A stretch of 39,422 nucleotides of DNA from Brachionus koreanus (GCA_016987375.1 PJRA01000244.1:91186-130607), one strand, 5' to 3'; positions 1 through 10,019 are shown, numbered from the stretch's first letter. Notes: generated by a model from the sequence alone, not told the origin. Translations and numbers: made by a program.

Positions 1-565
1 TTATACCAAAATTAAATAAGAAACGCTAAGCAATAGTGAGTTTTTATTATTTTTTCAAAATGTTCAATTTTTACATTTTTCTTACCAAAAACCTGATTTT
101 TTGACCGTAAGCATTTTGGGACGTATTTCAATGTAAGATTTCCATCGTATTTTAAATTTTTCCCATTGAAAAATAGCATCGAAACGATACATAAAACATT
201 GAAAATCTATAAACTTGATGATAGGGCGAAGGAGCTTTTTTATTAAATTTTTAAAATCCAGATCTAATTTCAACAGAGATAAATAATTTTATGTGCGATT
301 GAGAACATCAAATAAACAGATCATTTTTAACACCTTATTTTTAATTTTTTCATTTTTAGAAGTATTTTTTGTTTTTACTATTTATGAACATTTACCCAAA
401 TTTTTTATATTAAAAATTTTCAAGCATGAGGGCTGAAAAGAGGGCATTTGCCGCTCGGAACTGTCCGGATTAAAAACTTCAAATTATTTTTCACATAAAA
501 AAAGTAACAACAATAATAAATAATAATAAATAATTTTTGATTTAAATTTATTAAAAATTATACAT
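1..565. other. A+T-rich intergenic stretch without a recognised gene
   Basis: Only short spurious ORFs are present. A small GC-richer patch at about 425-475 stands out against the A/T background but matches nothing I recognise. TTTATT at 547-552 and 565-570 reads as AATAAA on the minus strand and can serve as poly(A) signal for the receptor gene ending at 566. Confidence 0.6.
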
Positions 566-2752
566 TTATTTATTCATTATAGCATTAAATAAATTAACAA
601 TTGAATTTCTAAAATTTTTGTTAAAAAAATAGTTGATAAAAAATTGTACAATAAAGACAAAATTGGTTGAAATAATGAATATCCAAAATACTTGGCTTGC
701 TCCTTCACCAGGTGTAATCCAAACCAACGATTCCGAATCAATTAAATAATAAGCTATTTTTTTATAATTTAAAATTAAATTTATAAGTCTGCATATAATA
801 AATAGACTGCTATTTAACACAATAAATATTAGACTTTTTTCCTTGCTGGTGCCTCCATTTGTTTTGCTCTTATTTAAGATAAGTTGTTTCTTCTTTTCCA
901 TTGTTTTTGACACAAAAATAATCAATTTAACGTTTAAAACAAGTATTATTAATGACACCAATACATAAAATACATCTTGAATAATGCTTAATTTGTTTCT
1001 AAATGAAAAGTACCATTCTGCATTGGTCGATCTTTTTCCTATGATATCAATATGGTGTATGTTTAAAACAGTGCTAGCCATAGTAATTAATAGGATAATT
1101 GTGGTTGGGTTGAATTTTTTGTATGCTTTATTGCTAGCCACGAATAAATAGCGTTCTAAGACCATGCAAAAATTGGCCATTAGACCACCGCTAATCGATA
1201 CATAGGAAATATAATTTATTATTTGTGTTTTGAACACAAATATTGCATTGTTGCCAAAACGAAAATCAGAATCACAAGAAATGTCTTCAACTTGAGTATA
1301 TAAATCAGATGAATATTTAAATAGTATGTTAAAACCAAGTGTAAAAATCGATATTGACTCAAAGACTATTTGAATTTTTAAATAATCGTACATTAATTCT
1401 TTATAATTTGATCTAGACAAAGCATAAAAGCTAAAAATGTTCAAAGGTAATCCGAACATAAACACTAGAAACATCAAAGCTACTTCAAACATTAGAACTG
1501 GACATGTAGAGTTTTTTTCCATTGTGCAATTAAAGTAATAACTAGGCTTTTCTAATTTGCGACCACAATCGGTCAATTTTTTGCCAAAATTACACTCTCT
1601 TATTCTGTAATCAATATTTTCAAAGCAATTATGAACAGATGGTGTTCTCATCGACAAATTGTACTGTTGTACTGAAATGAAAAAATTTTCCAGCTTGTAG
1701 TTGATCAACAACCACAATAGAGTGCATGTGCATTGCATATTTTGCTTCGAATTTATCACTGGAAAAACAAAGTTGTTGTGTGGAAAATCTTTAAATTTAC
1801 AAAAATCCTCATCAGGATAATTGTACTCTTTCTTTAAATCATTTAGAACAAGATAAATTTTTAAAAAGTAATAATTAGAAGCTCTAAGTTTTTTGATAGA
1901 ATTGCAATCGCTTAGATCGCCTATTAGAGAAAAAAAGTTTAATTTAGCCAGCCATTTCATGTCAGATTGATGGACAAATTGCTCAAAATTATTCAAGTCT
2001 AGGACAACTAGTTGAAGATTCATAAAAGTAGTGAATGTTAATGGATGAATATAAGTAATGGACGAGTTGAGAAATTTTATTTCTTCAACAAGCGAATGGG
2101 TTAAATTGTTAAAATTGTACACATCAATTTTTCCATTAAAATTGTGCACTACATACTTTTTTATAATAAGATTACTATTAATATAATAGATGTATTCTAT
2201 TTTACTCAAAGCATAGTATTTGGGCAATTTTTGTACGGATTTAAATTCAATTGTGTCTAAAAATGAATTGTACAAAAAAAATGGACAAGATTGATGCGGA
2301 TATGTGACATTTGTTAGTTTCAAAAATGAAAAAGTATTGTTATTTTGAAAATTGAAATTCTTTAAAAAATAGTCTTTTAAGCTGTAGCAAGTATTTTTGT
2401 CTGAAAGACTACTTCCATTGAAATAGAAGTCCATGTAACTGTTTTCAATGCTGGTTTCGTTGAAAATATTAAATAAAGAACCAAAATGGTTGAGATGAAA
2501 TTTTAAAACATTGGTTATTATCAGACTCTTATTTCTTAAATGCTTGTTTTTGTCTGATATATTGAAATAGAGCTCATTGTTAGATGAGTTTATTTTAATT
2601 GTTTTAAAATGAGACACTGATTCAAGAAAATGGCTATCCAACACAAAATTTGTGCTAAAATTACACGCTATTTGGGTTGAAATTTGCCAACAAGTTAATG
2701 TCGAACGCTTAAAGCTTATTACAATTAATATTAAAAAATAAATAATTTTCAT
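566..2752 (-). CDS. Rhodopsin-like 7TM receptor with LRR-like ectodomain
   Basis: Single-exon 728-aa protein. Residues 1-19 form a hydrophobic signal peptide. Residues about 20-415 are an extracellular region with many N-glycosylation sequons. Its part from about 220 to 300 reads like degenerate leucine-rich repeats, and a Cys cluster near 339-345 (CTCTLLWLL) resembles an LRR C-terminal cap. Seven hydrophobic segments follow: about 418-444, 458-480, 506-532, 550-566, 590-615, 638-662 and 685-710. At the end of TM3 the sequence is ERYLF in place of the class A DRY motif, and TM7 lacks a clear NPxxY (it has INYFFN). A lineage-expanded class A-like GPCR is the best reading. The ligand and G protein cannot be inferred. 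AATAAA signals overlap or closely follow the stop. Confidence 0.8.
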   Translation of the reverse strand: MKIIYFLILIVISFKRSTLTCWQISTQIACNFSTNFVLDSHFLESVSHFKTIKINSSNNELYFNISDKNKHLRNKSLIITNVLKFHLNHFGSLFNIFNETSIENSYMDFYFNGSSLSDKNTCYSLKDYFLKNFNFQNNNTFSFLKLTNVTYPHQSCPFFLYNSFLDTIEFKSVQKLPKYYALSKIEYIYYINSNLIIKKYVVHNFNGKIDVYNFNNLTHSLVEEIKFLNSSITYIHPLTFTTFMNLQLVVLDLNNFEQFVHQSDMKWLAKLNFFSLIGDLSDCNSIKKLRASNYYFLKIYLVLNDLKKEYNYPDEDFCKFKDFPHNNFVFPVINSKQNMQCTCTLLWLLINYKLENFFISVQQYNLSMRTPSVHNCFENIDYRIRECNFGKKLTDCGRKLEKPSYYFNCTMEKNSTCPVLMFEVALMFLVFMFGLPLNIFSFYALSRSNYKELMYDYLKIQIVFESISIFTLGFNILFKYSSDLYTQVEDISCDSDFRFGNNAIFVFKTQIINYISYVSISGGLMANFCMVLERYLFVASNKAYKKFNPTTIILLITMASTVLNIHHIDIIGKRSTNAEWYFSFRNKLSIIQDVFYVLVSLIILVLNVKLIIFVSKTMEKKKQLILNKSKTNGGTSKEKSLIFIVLNSSLFIICRLINLILNYKKIAYYLIDSESLVWITPGEGASQVFWIFIISTNFVFIVQFFINYFFNKNFRNSIVNLFNAIMNK

Positions 2753-3370
2753 TTTTTTCTCTTGAAAATTTGAAATTTGAAATTAATGAAAATTTAAGCA
2801 TTACTAAAAAATACTTTAATCCTGAGAGTAATTTTAGATTTAAATAAATTTATTAAATTACTTATAGACAAAATAAATTTTATATGAAAATATTTGTATC
2901 TTTTTTCAAAATAATTACATGATATTTGTATCTTGTAATTATCTTTAAAAAACAAACAAGATCAAATAAAAATATTTTTTAAAATTTTATTAGAAACTAG
3001 CAGTTGGGAAAAATTAAATCTACTCTAATATATGATAGAAAGCTTGTTGCTTTGGGAATTTAATCGATAAAGACTCTCTTGTCCTTTCTTCACATAATCA
3101 CATTGCAAAATAATTTATTTCAAAGATTCATTTACGAATGAGCTTTGTATGAAGGAGAGATTTTTTGATAAAAAAAACATTCTCTTCATAATTTACTAAA
3201 TAAAGTAAATGAAGGTCAAAAATTTGAAAAATTTTCAACTAAAAAAAATATCTTAAAAGAAGCTATTTTTAATTAAGATATAAAAAAATATTCTTCAAAA
3301 AAATAAATATCAAAACACAATTTAGTATAAATTCGAATCGAAATAGAAAATTATTTAAATTTAAAAAAAA
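2753..3370. other. Divergent intergenic region, promoter side of two genes
   Basis: This A/T-rich spacer separates the start codons of the minus-strand receptor and the plus-strand secreted protein. Apart from the TATA box listed separately I see no motif I can name. Confidence 0.5.
3325..3333 (+). promoter_or_regulatory. Putative TATA box of the 3371 gene
   Basis: GTATAAATT lies about 40 bp before the ATG at 3371, which would place transcription start near 3355 and leave a very short leader. In A/T-rich DNA such a match is weak alone. It is supported by a similarly placed TATATATAA before the next Gln-rich gene. Confidence 0.4.
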
Positions 3371-3742
3371 ATGAAATTTTTACTTTTTGCTTCTCTTATT
3401 GCTTTATCAATTCATTGTTTCAATGCACAGCAAAACATTAAAATTGATCAGATGAGAGAATTTATTAAACAGTCACAAAATAGCCAACAAAAAATTGACA
3501 TTGATCAAAAAAGAAAATTTGTTGGTGAACAAGGACAACAGGGTGGTCAACAAGGTCAGCAAGGACAACAAGGTGGTGAAAAAGGACAACAGGGTGGTGA
3601 AAAAGGACAACAGGGTGGTCAACAAGGACAACAAGGTGGTCAACAAGATCAGCAAGGACAACAAGGTGGCCAACAGGGAAGTCAACAAGATGGTCAGCAA
3701 GGCAAATCTAAACAAAAAGTAAAAATTACACAAAAAATCTGA
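3371..3742 (+). CDS. Small secreted Gln/Gly-rich repeat protein
   Basis: 123 aa, single exon. Residues 1-20 are a clean signal peptide (MKFLLFASLIALSIHCFNAQ). Residues about 21-54 contain two similar basic/amphipathic units, IKIDQMREFIKQ and IDIDQKRKFVGE. Residues about 55-112 are a low-complexity repeat of GQQGGQQ and GEKGQQG units, and the tail is basic (KSKQKVKITQKI). AATAAA occurs at 3742-3747 and again at 3774-3779. No enzymatic domain is visible; a secreted structural, matrix or glandular role is plausible but unproven. The next gene downstream has the same architecture. Confidence 0.8.
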   Translation: MKFLLFASLIALSIHCFNAQQNIKIDQMREFIKQSQNSQQKIDIDQKRKFVGEQGQQGGQQGQQGQQGGEKGQQGGEKGQQGGQQGQQGGQQDQQGQQGGQQGSQQDGQQGKSKQKVKITQKI

Positions 3743-4758
3743 ATAAAGAAAGTGCTTTATGATTTTTACAAGAAATAAAATAAAAATATAATGAAAAAAA
3801 GATTTTTTTTTTCAAAACGGCCAAATCTTTTTGGTTTTTAATAAAAAAAAATAATATGTTGTTATCATGAAATTTTTTTCTTATAAATTTAGAATTTAAA
3901 TGATTAAATAAAATTTTTAAATTTTAACAATCTAGTTGAAATATAGCTATCCAAGAAATAAAGAAAATAAATTCAAAAATTGAATTATTAATTTTCTGTA
4001 AAGAATTAATACTAAGTTAGTATTAAAATTCATAAAAATTTTTATAAATATTTTTTCAACAAAATTTGTTCAATTAGTTTATTAAATTATAATTTTAAAA
4101 TTTCAAACCGTATTCCTTTGTTTTTAAACGCTGACCAAAACTCGAATATGATGATATTCTATTTTAATGTTACATTAAATCATATTATTTGAAAAAGAAG
4201 CGGATACAAACCAAAAAAATAAAAAATTAATTCTTATTTAATTATATTTTTAAAATTTTTTCACGACACTTAAATTTAAATAAAAAAATTTATTTTTTGA
4301 AAAAATAATTTATTATTTAATAAGCGATTACAGATTTTTCTTGAGCATTAAATATCAATAAATACAAAATAAACAGAGTTTTAAAAAAAAATTTTGTTTT
4401 TTTTTCTCAATTAAAAAGAGCTTGTAAAAAGCTAAATTAAAATAAATTTAATTATACGATCAAAATATTATAACTTTATTTTAGAATTTTATTTTTAAGT
4501 TCATGCTTCATCTTTATTTTTTTACTGACCAATTTTTCAATCTTGCTGAAAAAATTTTATTCTTTCTTTTACAGAAAAGAATGGGGGCATATGTGTGTTT
4601 TTACTTAATATTTTGACTCATTTAATAAAATTTTTCAGCTAATGCCGAATTCCAGAATACAACCTAAATTCGTGTCTATAAATATTCTATAATTTAAATA
4701 TATATAAGGCAAACAAATTTACTCTTATTAAATTTAGATATATTTTGTGTTAAAAAAA
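3743..4758. other. Intergenic A/T-rich spacer
   Basis: No coding potential beyond short spurious ORFs. It carries the 3' end of the upstream gene and the promoter of the downstream one. Nothing else recognised. Confidence 0.5.
4698..4708 (+). promoter_or_regulatory. Putative TATA box of the 4759 gene
   Basis: TATATATAAGG lies about 55 bp upstream of the ATG at 4759, implying transcription start near 4730-4735 and a leader of about 25-30 nt. This is the best-formed TATA match beside a gene in the window. Confidence 0.5.
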
Positions 4759-5394
4759 ATGAAAAACATAATATTTTTAGTTTTAAATTTAGCTTTAATT
4801 GTTTATTGTCAAAATGAGAATGAAATCGTACAAGAAATGAGTTTAATAGATCTCTTGAAATTATTTCCTCAAATTCAACTTCAAATAGTACATGTGGCAT
4901 CAGGAAAAAAATCAAGCAACGAATCAATTTCACATAGCATTGATCAAGCCCGAACTGATGACTTTGTGAAAAATCGACTAAAAAGAGACCAAGAAGTTCA
5001 GGTCGATCAACTAAAAAAAATTGTTCAAAACTTTCCAAATGATGGTAGTAAACAATTTGTTATGGTTGAACAAAAGAAAGGACCAGTTATGTCTCAAATT
5101 GTTAAAGTTGAACAAATCAAGGATTCAAAAAATCAAAAGCAGCAACAGTCACAACATGATCAGATGCCTCGAATGGAACAGCAACAACAACATGATCAAA
5201 TGCCTCGAATGCAACAGCAACAGCAACATGATCAGATGCCTCGAATGGAACAGCAACAACAACATGATCAAATGCCTCGAATGCAACAACAACAGCAACA
5301 TGATCAGATGCCTCGAATGCAACAGCAACAACAACGAGAACAAATGACTGAACAGCCATATCAAGAAATCAAACAAAAAGCATATATCTATTAA
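4759..5394 (+). CDS. Secreted Gln-rich protein with HDQMPRM tandem repeats
   Basis: 211 aa from the ATG at 4759. An upstream in-frame GTG at 4747 was not used because eukaryotic starts are ATG. Signal peptide: MKNIIFLVLNLALIVYCQ. The middle holds amphipathic units (VQVDQLKKIVQNF, VKVEQIKD) resembling those of the neighbour at 3371. Residues about 135-195 are five imperfect copies of a 12-residue unit of the form QQQQQHDQMPRM, alternating ME and MQ before the Gln run. A dibasic KR about 77 residues into the protein could be a processing site. AATAAA is at 5456-5461 and 5462-5467. Function unknown; secreted structural or gland product is the reasonable guess. Confidence 0.8.
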   Translation: MKNIIFLVLNLALIVYCQNENEIVQEMSLIDLLKLFPQIQLQIVHVASGKKSSNESISHSIDQARTDDFVKNRLKRDQEVQVDQLKKIVQNFPNDGSKQFVMVEQKKGPVMSQIVKVEQIKDSKNQKQQQSQHDQMPRMEQQQQHDQMPRMQQQQQHDQMPRMEQQQQHDQMPRMQQQQQHDQMPRMQQQQQREQMTEQPYQEIKQKAYIY

Positions 5395-5693
5395 CAAAGT
5401 AAATAATCAAACAAACCGACTGGTATTATCTGTAAATTAGAGTGCTTTTTTTTTTAATAAAAATAAATTTTTGCGTCTAAATGCTAATTGTAACACCTTG
5501 GTCTAAGTAATAATCAAACTTATTCTAATATTAACAAAGGCGTTAAATTGAGATCTGTGAAAAATTAAAATATGAAAAAAATTTTAAATAATCTTTTGGG
5601 TATAAGATTTATTGCATAAGTAAACATTTTATGTTTGCAAATTTCCAAAAATCTATGCATGCCATATTTTGCAAAATATTGGGATATGGCTAT

Positions 5694-6002
5694 GTGAATT
5701 TTGGTACAAAAAACAAAAACAAAAATTCTAAATTGAAAAAACTTTTTTAGTTTGACTCTTGAAACCTGTTCTGCAAATTGTATCACCTAAATTTAATATG
5801 TGTAAAAACTGTGCATCTATGCAAAACTCTATGCGCATTGCGAAATTATCAAAATTAAATTGCAAACTTTTTGCAGACTCTGGTTTTGTCTGATACAAAC
5901 TATGTATCAACTGATACAATTTGCAGAATAAGTTTTAGACTTACAGAAAAAAAGTTGTTTTAATTTCAAATTTTTGTTTTTGTTTTTTGATCCAAAATTC
6001 AC
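5694..6002. mobile_element. Palindromic MITE, copy 1
   Basis: Terminal inverted repeats begin GTGAATTTTGGTACAAAA on the left, and the reverse complement of the right end begins GTGAATTTTGGATCAAAA. Both continue into CAAAAACAAAAATT. A second copy lies at 22045-22373 in a CFAP44 intron, sharing termini and interior (tGATACAA and CAAATTTA stretches). No coding capacity. I could not fix a target-site duplication. Confidence 0.75.
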
Positions 6003-6269
6003 ACTGCCTTTGCTACACCATAAATGTTCATTTAAAAAATTCTAAAAAAATGTTAAATTAAACTGAACAAAATTGAAGATTTTTATTTGGAAAAAGCTTT
6101 TGGCGTATAAAAAAAATTTTTGTAGTATAAACAAAATTTTATTTATTTTAGTTTAAAAAACAAATTATAATAGCATAAAAAGTCAATTAAATTTGAAATA
6201 TAGAATAAAAGCATATCTCTTAGAATACCTTCATACATTAAAGAATAAAAATAGGTTTAAAAAAAATCA

Positions 6270-6466
6270 GTCAAGTTCCAAAGCCGCTCTTACCTTAGGT
6301 GAATACCTAGTTTTTTTTTGCTTGTTTATTTATATCAATTACCTCATCATCTTGTTTCTTTCAGGACCACTACCTCTTTTTCCTTTAAGAACCATTTTCA
6401 ACATTTGCTTGGAGTTCCACATCATCAATATGAGGCTCAACAAGATCCACCTCAGGCTCAGTTTAA
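6270..6466. other. Possible cryptic exon pair or gene relic, strand unclear
   Basis: On the plus strand, a candidate donor at about 6299 (CTTAG|GTGAAT) and acceptor after TTTCTTTCAG (about 6363) join in frame. They give a peptide ending HFQHLLGVPHHQYEAQQDP... then stop at about 6466. The minus strand across the same DNA also reads as plausible protein (VDLVEPHIDDVELQANVENG). I cannot choose a strand and find no start. It could be the degraded end of a gene or a transposon ORF. Confidence 0.25.
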
Positions 6467-7148
6467 TTAAAAAATAATTTTTTTTTGTAATTTTAGAAAA
6501 AATAATAGCATAACTAAACTGCAATTTTTTTATTCTTTAGTTACAAATGTTATATTTAAAAAAAATAAATAAATTTATGCTACATTTTATTTTCTTATTC
6601 TTTAAATTTTTTTTTTATTCTTCAGTTTTATTTTTTATTCGTCAAAAACCATCGTCCATTTTTATTTAAAATCCATTTGATTAATTAAATGAAAATTTTG
6701 TTCAAAAAATAAAGATAATAAAATTTATTTTAATATAAAAATAATTTTAATTTTAAATTTTAATATTTTTATTTAATTTCTTGATTCACAATAAGAATTT
6801 TGGGACAAAAATAAGTGTTGTGGCCTCGTAGGGGGGCAAAACTATAAATTGGTTTGAGAACGTTTTCAAATTAAAGTTAGATGTTAAAGCATTTATTATT
6901 TAAGCATTAATTATTTAAAAAAAACAGAAAAAACTACAAAGAAAATTACTAAAGCATGTTAAGTAATAGTGATATCATGCTAAAGAGTGAGGAGCTTCGG
7001 TATAGTTTGTAACATAAAGGAATAAATTGTTTTTTCTTTTTTTTTCTTGCTTCAAAATTTTTCTTTATTTTTGATAAGTTTATCTTTTGTTTTATACTAA
7101 ATACTTGAGTTTAATTTTTTTACAGTTTTTTATTTGAAATGTTCAAAA

Positions 7149-7412
7149 TAATTATTTTTTATTTATTTGTTTTTTGTACCGATACTTTTAGCTCCTTCAG
7201 ATTAAAAAAATAAAATTTATAATCAAAATAAAATGTAGTAAATGTAACAATAATCAAATTTTTTTAAAAAAGAAAAATAGAAAAATATCATGAAATAAAT
7301 ATGATGAAATTAAGAGTAACAGGATACATGTGTTAAAATATCTGATGGCTCAGGAAAAAAGAAAGAAATAGTAAGGTAGCAATTACACAATGTTTTCGGG
7401 TATTCGATATAT
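7149..7412 (+). repeat. Dispersed repeat, copy 1
   Basis: Shares an ordered series of blocks with 34022-34275: tgtaccgat, GCTCCTTCAGATT, AAATTTATAATCAAA, ctgatgg(c/a)tcaggaaaaaa, GAAATAGTAAGGTA and a tattcgat end. No coding capacity. Either a non-autonomous transposon or a conserved RNA-like repeat. Confidence 0.6.
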
Positions 7413-7799
7413 CTTGATTCGAAACCTGATTTGTATTCCTTCATCATTCTGACAACTAATGGAATTGAATGACTCAAACCTGTCCCACATATCTCACACT
7501 CAACTCAAAAAATCGATTCGAGACTTTTAGTAATTTAAGTTTATTAAAAGCTTGATGATGCATCATATTGTAGGAAGTATCATATTTGATCCACATAATA
7601 TTAATGCATACTATATAAAAAAAAGATCTTACTAGATAAAATGTATTAAATGTACTATATAAAAATATTATTTACTAGATAATAAATTTAACACCTAGAT
7701 AAAATTATTAACTAATAGAATTAATAGACATATTCATAGAGAAAAAAATTTAAATGCTAGAAAATTTTATTAATTAACTAGATAAAAAAAATTGTCGAG

Positions 7800-8110
7800 T
7801 TTAATGGAGAATGGTTTCATACACAACTGGTCAAATGAAAGAGATCCAATTGATAAATTTGATTTGAAAGAGAGAATTCGAAATATTGTGAATTCTCAGC
7901 AAATGTCAAATCAATACCATATACAATAACATATAAACAAATAAACAATACAACAGAAATTATTCATGAAAACGAAGAGCAAGAAGAATCAAACCACGTT
8001 GAATTAAAAATTACTGCTGGTGTATAAACAACTCAACCCATACGTGGTAGTAGTAGACCAAAAAAAGTTTCAACGATGTTTAAACAACTTGACTCGTGCA
8101 ATAAAAAAAG
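7800..8110 (+). pseudogene. Possible MULE-type transposase scrap
   Basis: Frame-shifted, stop-containing reading with a fragment beginning MENGFIHNWSNERDPIDKFD and, further on, IRGSSRPKKVSTMFKQLD. The latter resembles the RGRPKK tail after the SWIM finger in the MULE relic at 10420-10857. Weak match; low confidence. Confidence 0.25.
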
Positions 8111-8605
8111 AAAAAATAAATCACTCATTTATTCATTTATTCATTTAGTTTTTTTGATTTTCTTATCTATCAGATAATATCTTTATCTGTTAAAAAATAT
8201 TTGTATTTGGTGTTTTGTCTTTTTTTTCTATTTGTTAATAAAAATATTTAGTTGATTTCATCTTTTTATCTATTATAATTAATTCTATGCCCTTTTAATC
8301 TAAGGCTAGATCTTATTGTGATTATGTATTCTGAATTGCTTGTAATTTTTTGATATTTTTTTCTGTTTATGAATTCAAGCAAGGAAAAGAATAGTCTAAG
8401 ATTGATTCGACTAAGGATTTATAAAGGATTATAATGACTTACAATGACTAAAAACAGAAACATTCTCATATTAATTTTTTTAAATTAAAATTAAGTTCTA
8501 CAAATACAACATGGTGCAATTCTAAATTCTAGAATAATAAATTGATAAAAAATAATTTTATTTGATAATAAGAAAACTATTTATTTAAAAGAAAAAAAAG
8601 TTAAT

Positions 8606-9562
8606 TCAATTTTTTTTTTCAAATTCATTCAAAATTTGACTATAATTCAAAGCAAAATTGAAAATTTTTATTTCATTTATTTTGATGTTTGAATTGTTTT
8701 TATTAGGGCTATTGAATTTTAGTTTTCCAATACTACAATAATTAGCATTTTCAACTTCATTCAAATTGTTTACACAAGCTTTAAACAAACCATTTAAATA
8801 AATTTGCCCAATATTTTTTTTTAAAGTAAAAGCAATGTGAAACCAATCTGTAAAGTTTTGTTCTTTTACCACTATAAATGTGAAATTTTGCTTAATTTCG
8901 GATTGAATTCGAACAGAAATAGTTTTTAAATTCAAAATTGTAATTCTTATTATATCATGAGTTTTTCCACAACGAAATATTCTAATAAATTGATTGTCAT
9001 CCATGAGCTTAACCCAGGCCATAAAGGTAAAATTTTCATTTAGAACCACATTGTCTGGCAAAATAACATTTCCTCCTTCCAATCTTAGCGCAAATTTATT
9101 CAAAATTGATTTATCATTTGTCATGTAAAAATTGTAGCCATTTGATATTTTCTTTCCAGTTATAATGTCAAAAAAATGACCTGAAATAGACCAGTAATGC
9201 ATGAGGCCCTTGATATTGCATCCATTTGGGATGAAACTAAATTTGAGTTAAAAAAAAATTTTTTTTTCATATTTTATTTACTTTTGGTCATTTGAAATGA
9301 CATTTGAAGTTTTTGAAAATTTAAATACTGGCACACTTTGGTCATCATTAAGAAAACACAAATTTGTTTCGAAATTGAATTGTGCAATTGAACAATTTTC
9401 TCTAGAGTTACATTCTTTCACACATTGCATCAAGTTATAGGCCTTGAAATAAATGCTAGTCGAAAAATTAAGATTGTCTATTTGACAAGGCAATGACTTG
9501 TAAACTGAACCATCAATTCGAAACACTTGGAATAAGATTAAATTTAAGAAAAATTTTTCCAT
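8606..9562 (-). CDS. Secreted PAN-like + LamG-like domain protein
   Basis: Two exons, 9282-9562 and 8606-9236, separated by a 45-bp GT-AG intron (9237-9281). The donor is CAAAA|GTAAAT and the acceptor TTTAG|TTTCAT, phase 2. The join gives 303 aa. The N-terminus is a signal peptide (MEKFFLNLILFQVFRIDGSV). Residues about 25-85 carry a Cys pattern typical of PAN/apple modules (CVKEC...ENCSIAQFN...CFL). Residues about 100-303 form a concanavalin/LamG-like beta-sandwich (FTFMAWVKL, DWFHIAFTL, IGQIYLNG, INEIKIFNFALNYSQI). Such combinations are secreted adhesion or carbohydrate-binding proteins; the ligand is unknown. Without the splice the first exon stops right after the donor. Confidence 0.8.
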
Positions 9563-10019
9563 TTAAAAAAAATTTTTTGTATTAAAAATTTTATTTAGCT
9601 AAAAAGTGATCTTAAATTTTTGAGTTAATAAAAATTTTTTCTAGTATCTTTGTATCGATTTATTTTTGTTAATATTTTGTTAATTAGCTGGCAACTTTTT
9701 CCATACTAGTTAAAATTTTTTACATTATAAAAAATTAATTAGTAAATTTTTCAAAAGTTATGTCAATCTTTTGAATCTAGAAATCAAACAAACTAAAAAA
9801 ATATCAGTAAATGCACTATAAAAAATCGATATTTTAACATGAGACGACTTTCTGATGTGCTTAGATTCATTGATTCAAGAATTTTTCTAAACAATTATAA
9901 ATAATTTTTTATTAATAATGTTTTCTAGATTGTATGTAAAGAAAAAAAAAGTATTCTTAATCTGTACCATTGTAAGAGCATGTAGCATTCATTCCATTTT
10001 TTGTGACAAGGATTTTTTA
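9563..10019. other. Intergenic spacer
   Basis: A/T-rich sequence upstream of the PAN/LamG gene. No gene, repeat or promoter motif that I can support. Confidence 0.5.

Larger units (their letters stand above)
5395..8605. other. 3.2-kb region with repeats and no firm gene
   Basis: Contains the palindromic MITE at 5694-6002, a possible cryptic coding fragment near 6270-6466, a dispersed repeat at 7149-7412, and a transposase-like scrap near 7800-8110. The rest is A/T-rich sequence with no recognisable content. Confidence 0.6.

Noticed and set aside
3473..3733. Leu/Thr-rich ORF antisense to the Gln-rich gene and a second plus-frame ORF
   Set aside because: Both are frame shadows of the tandem repeat; only the main plus frame has a signal peptide and TATA box.
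3371..3742. Collagen-like reading of the GQQG repeats
   Set aside because: Gly is not in strict every-third register and Pro is absent, so it is not a collagen helix.
5149..5335. CRISPR-like array
   Set aside because: The repeats are contiguous, coding and lack unique spacers; the window is eukaryotic.
5117..5397. Antisense and out-of-frame ORFs over the HDQMPRM repeats
   Set aside because: Low-complexity shadows of the repeat.
7149..7412. Spliced-leader or snRNA gene
   Set aside because: GTAAGG-like donor is present but I see no Sm-site plus stem-loop arrangement or recognised leader; kept only as a repeat.
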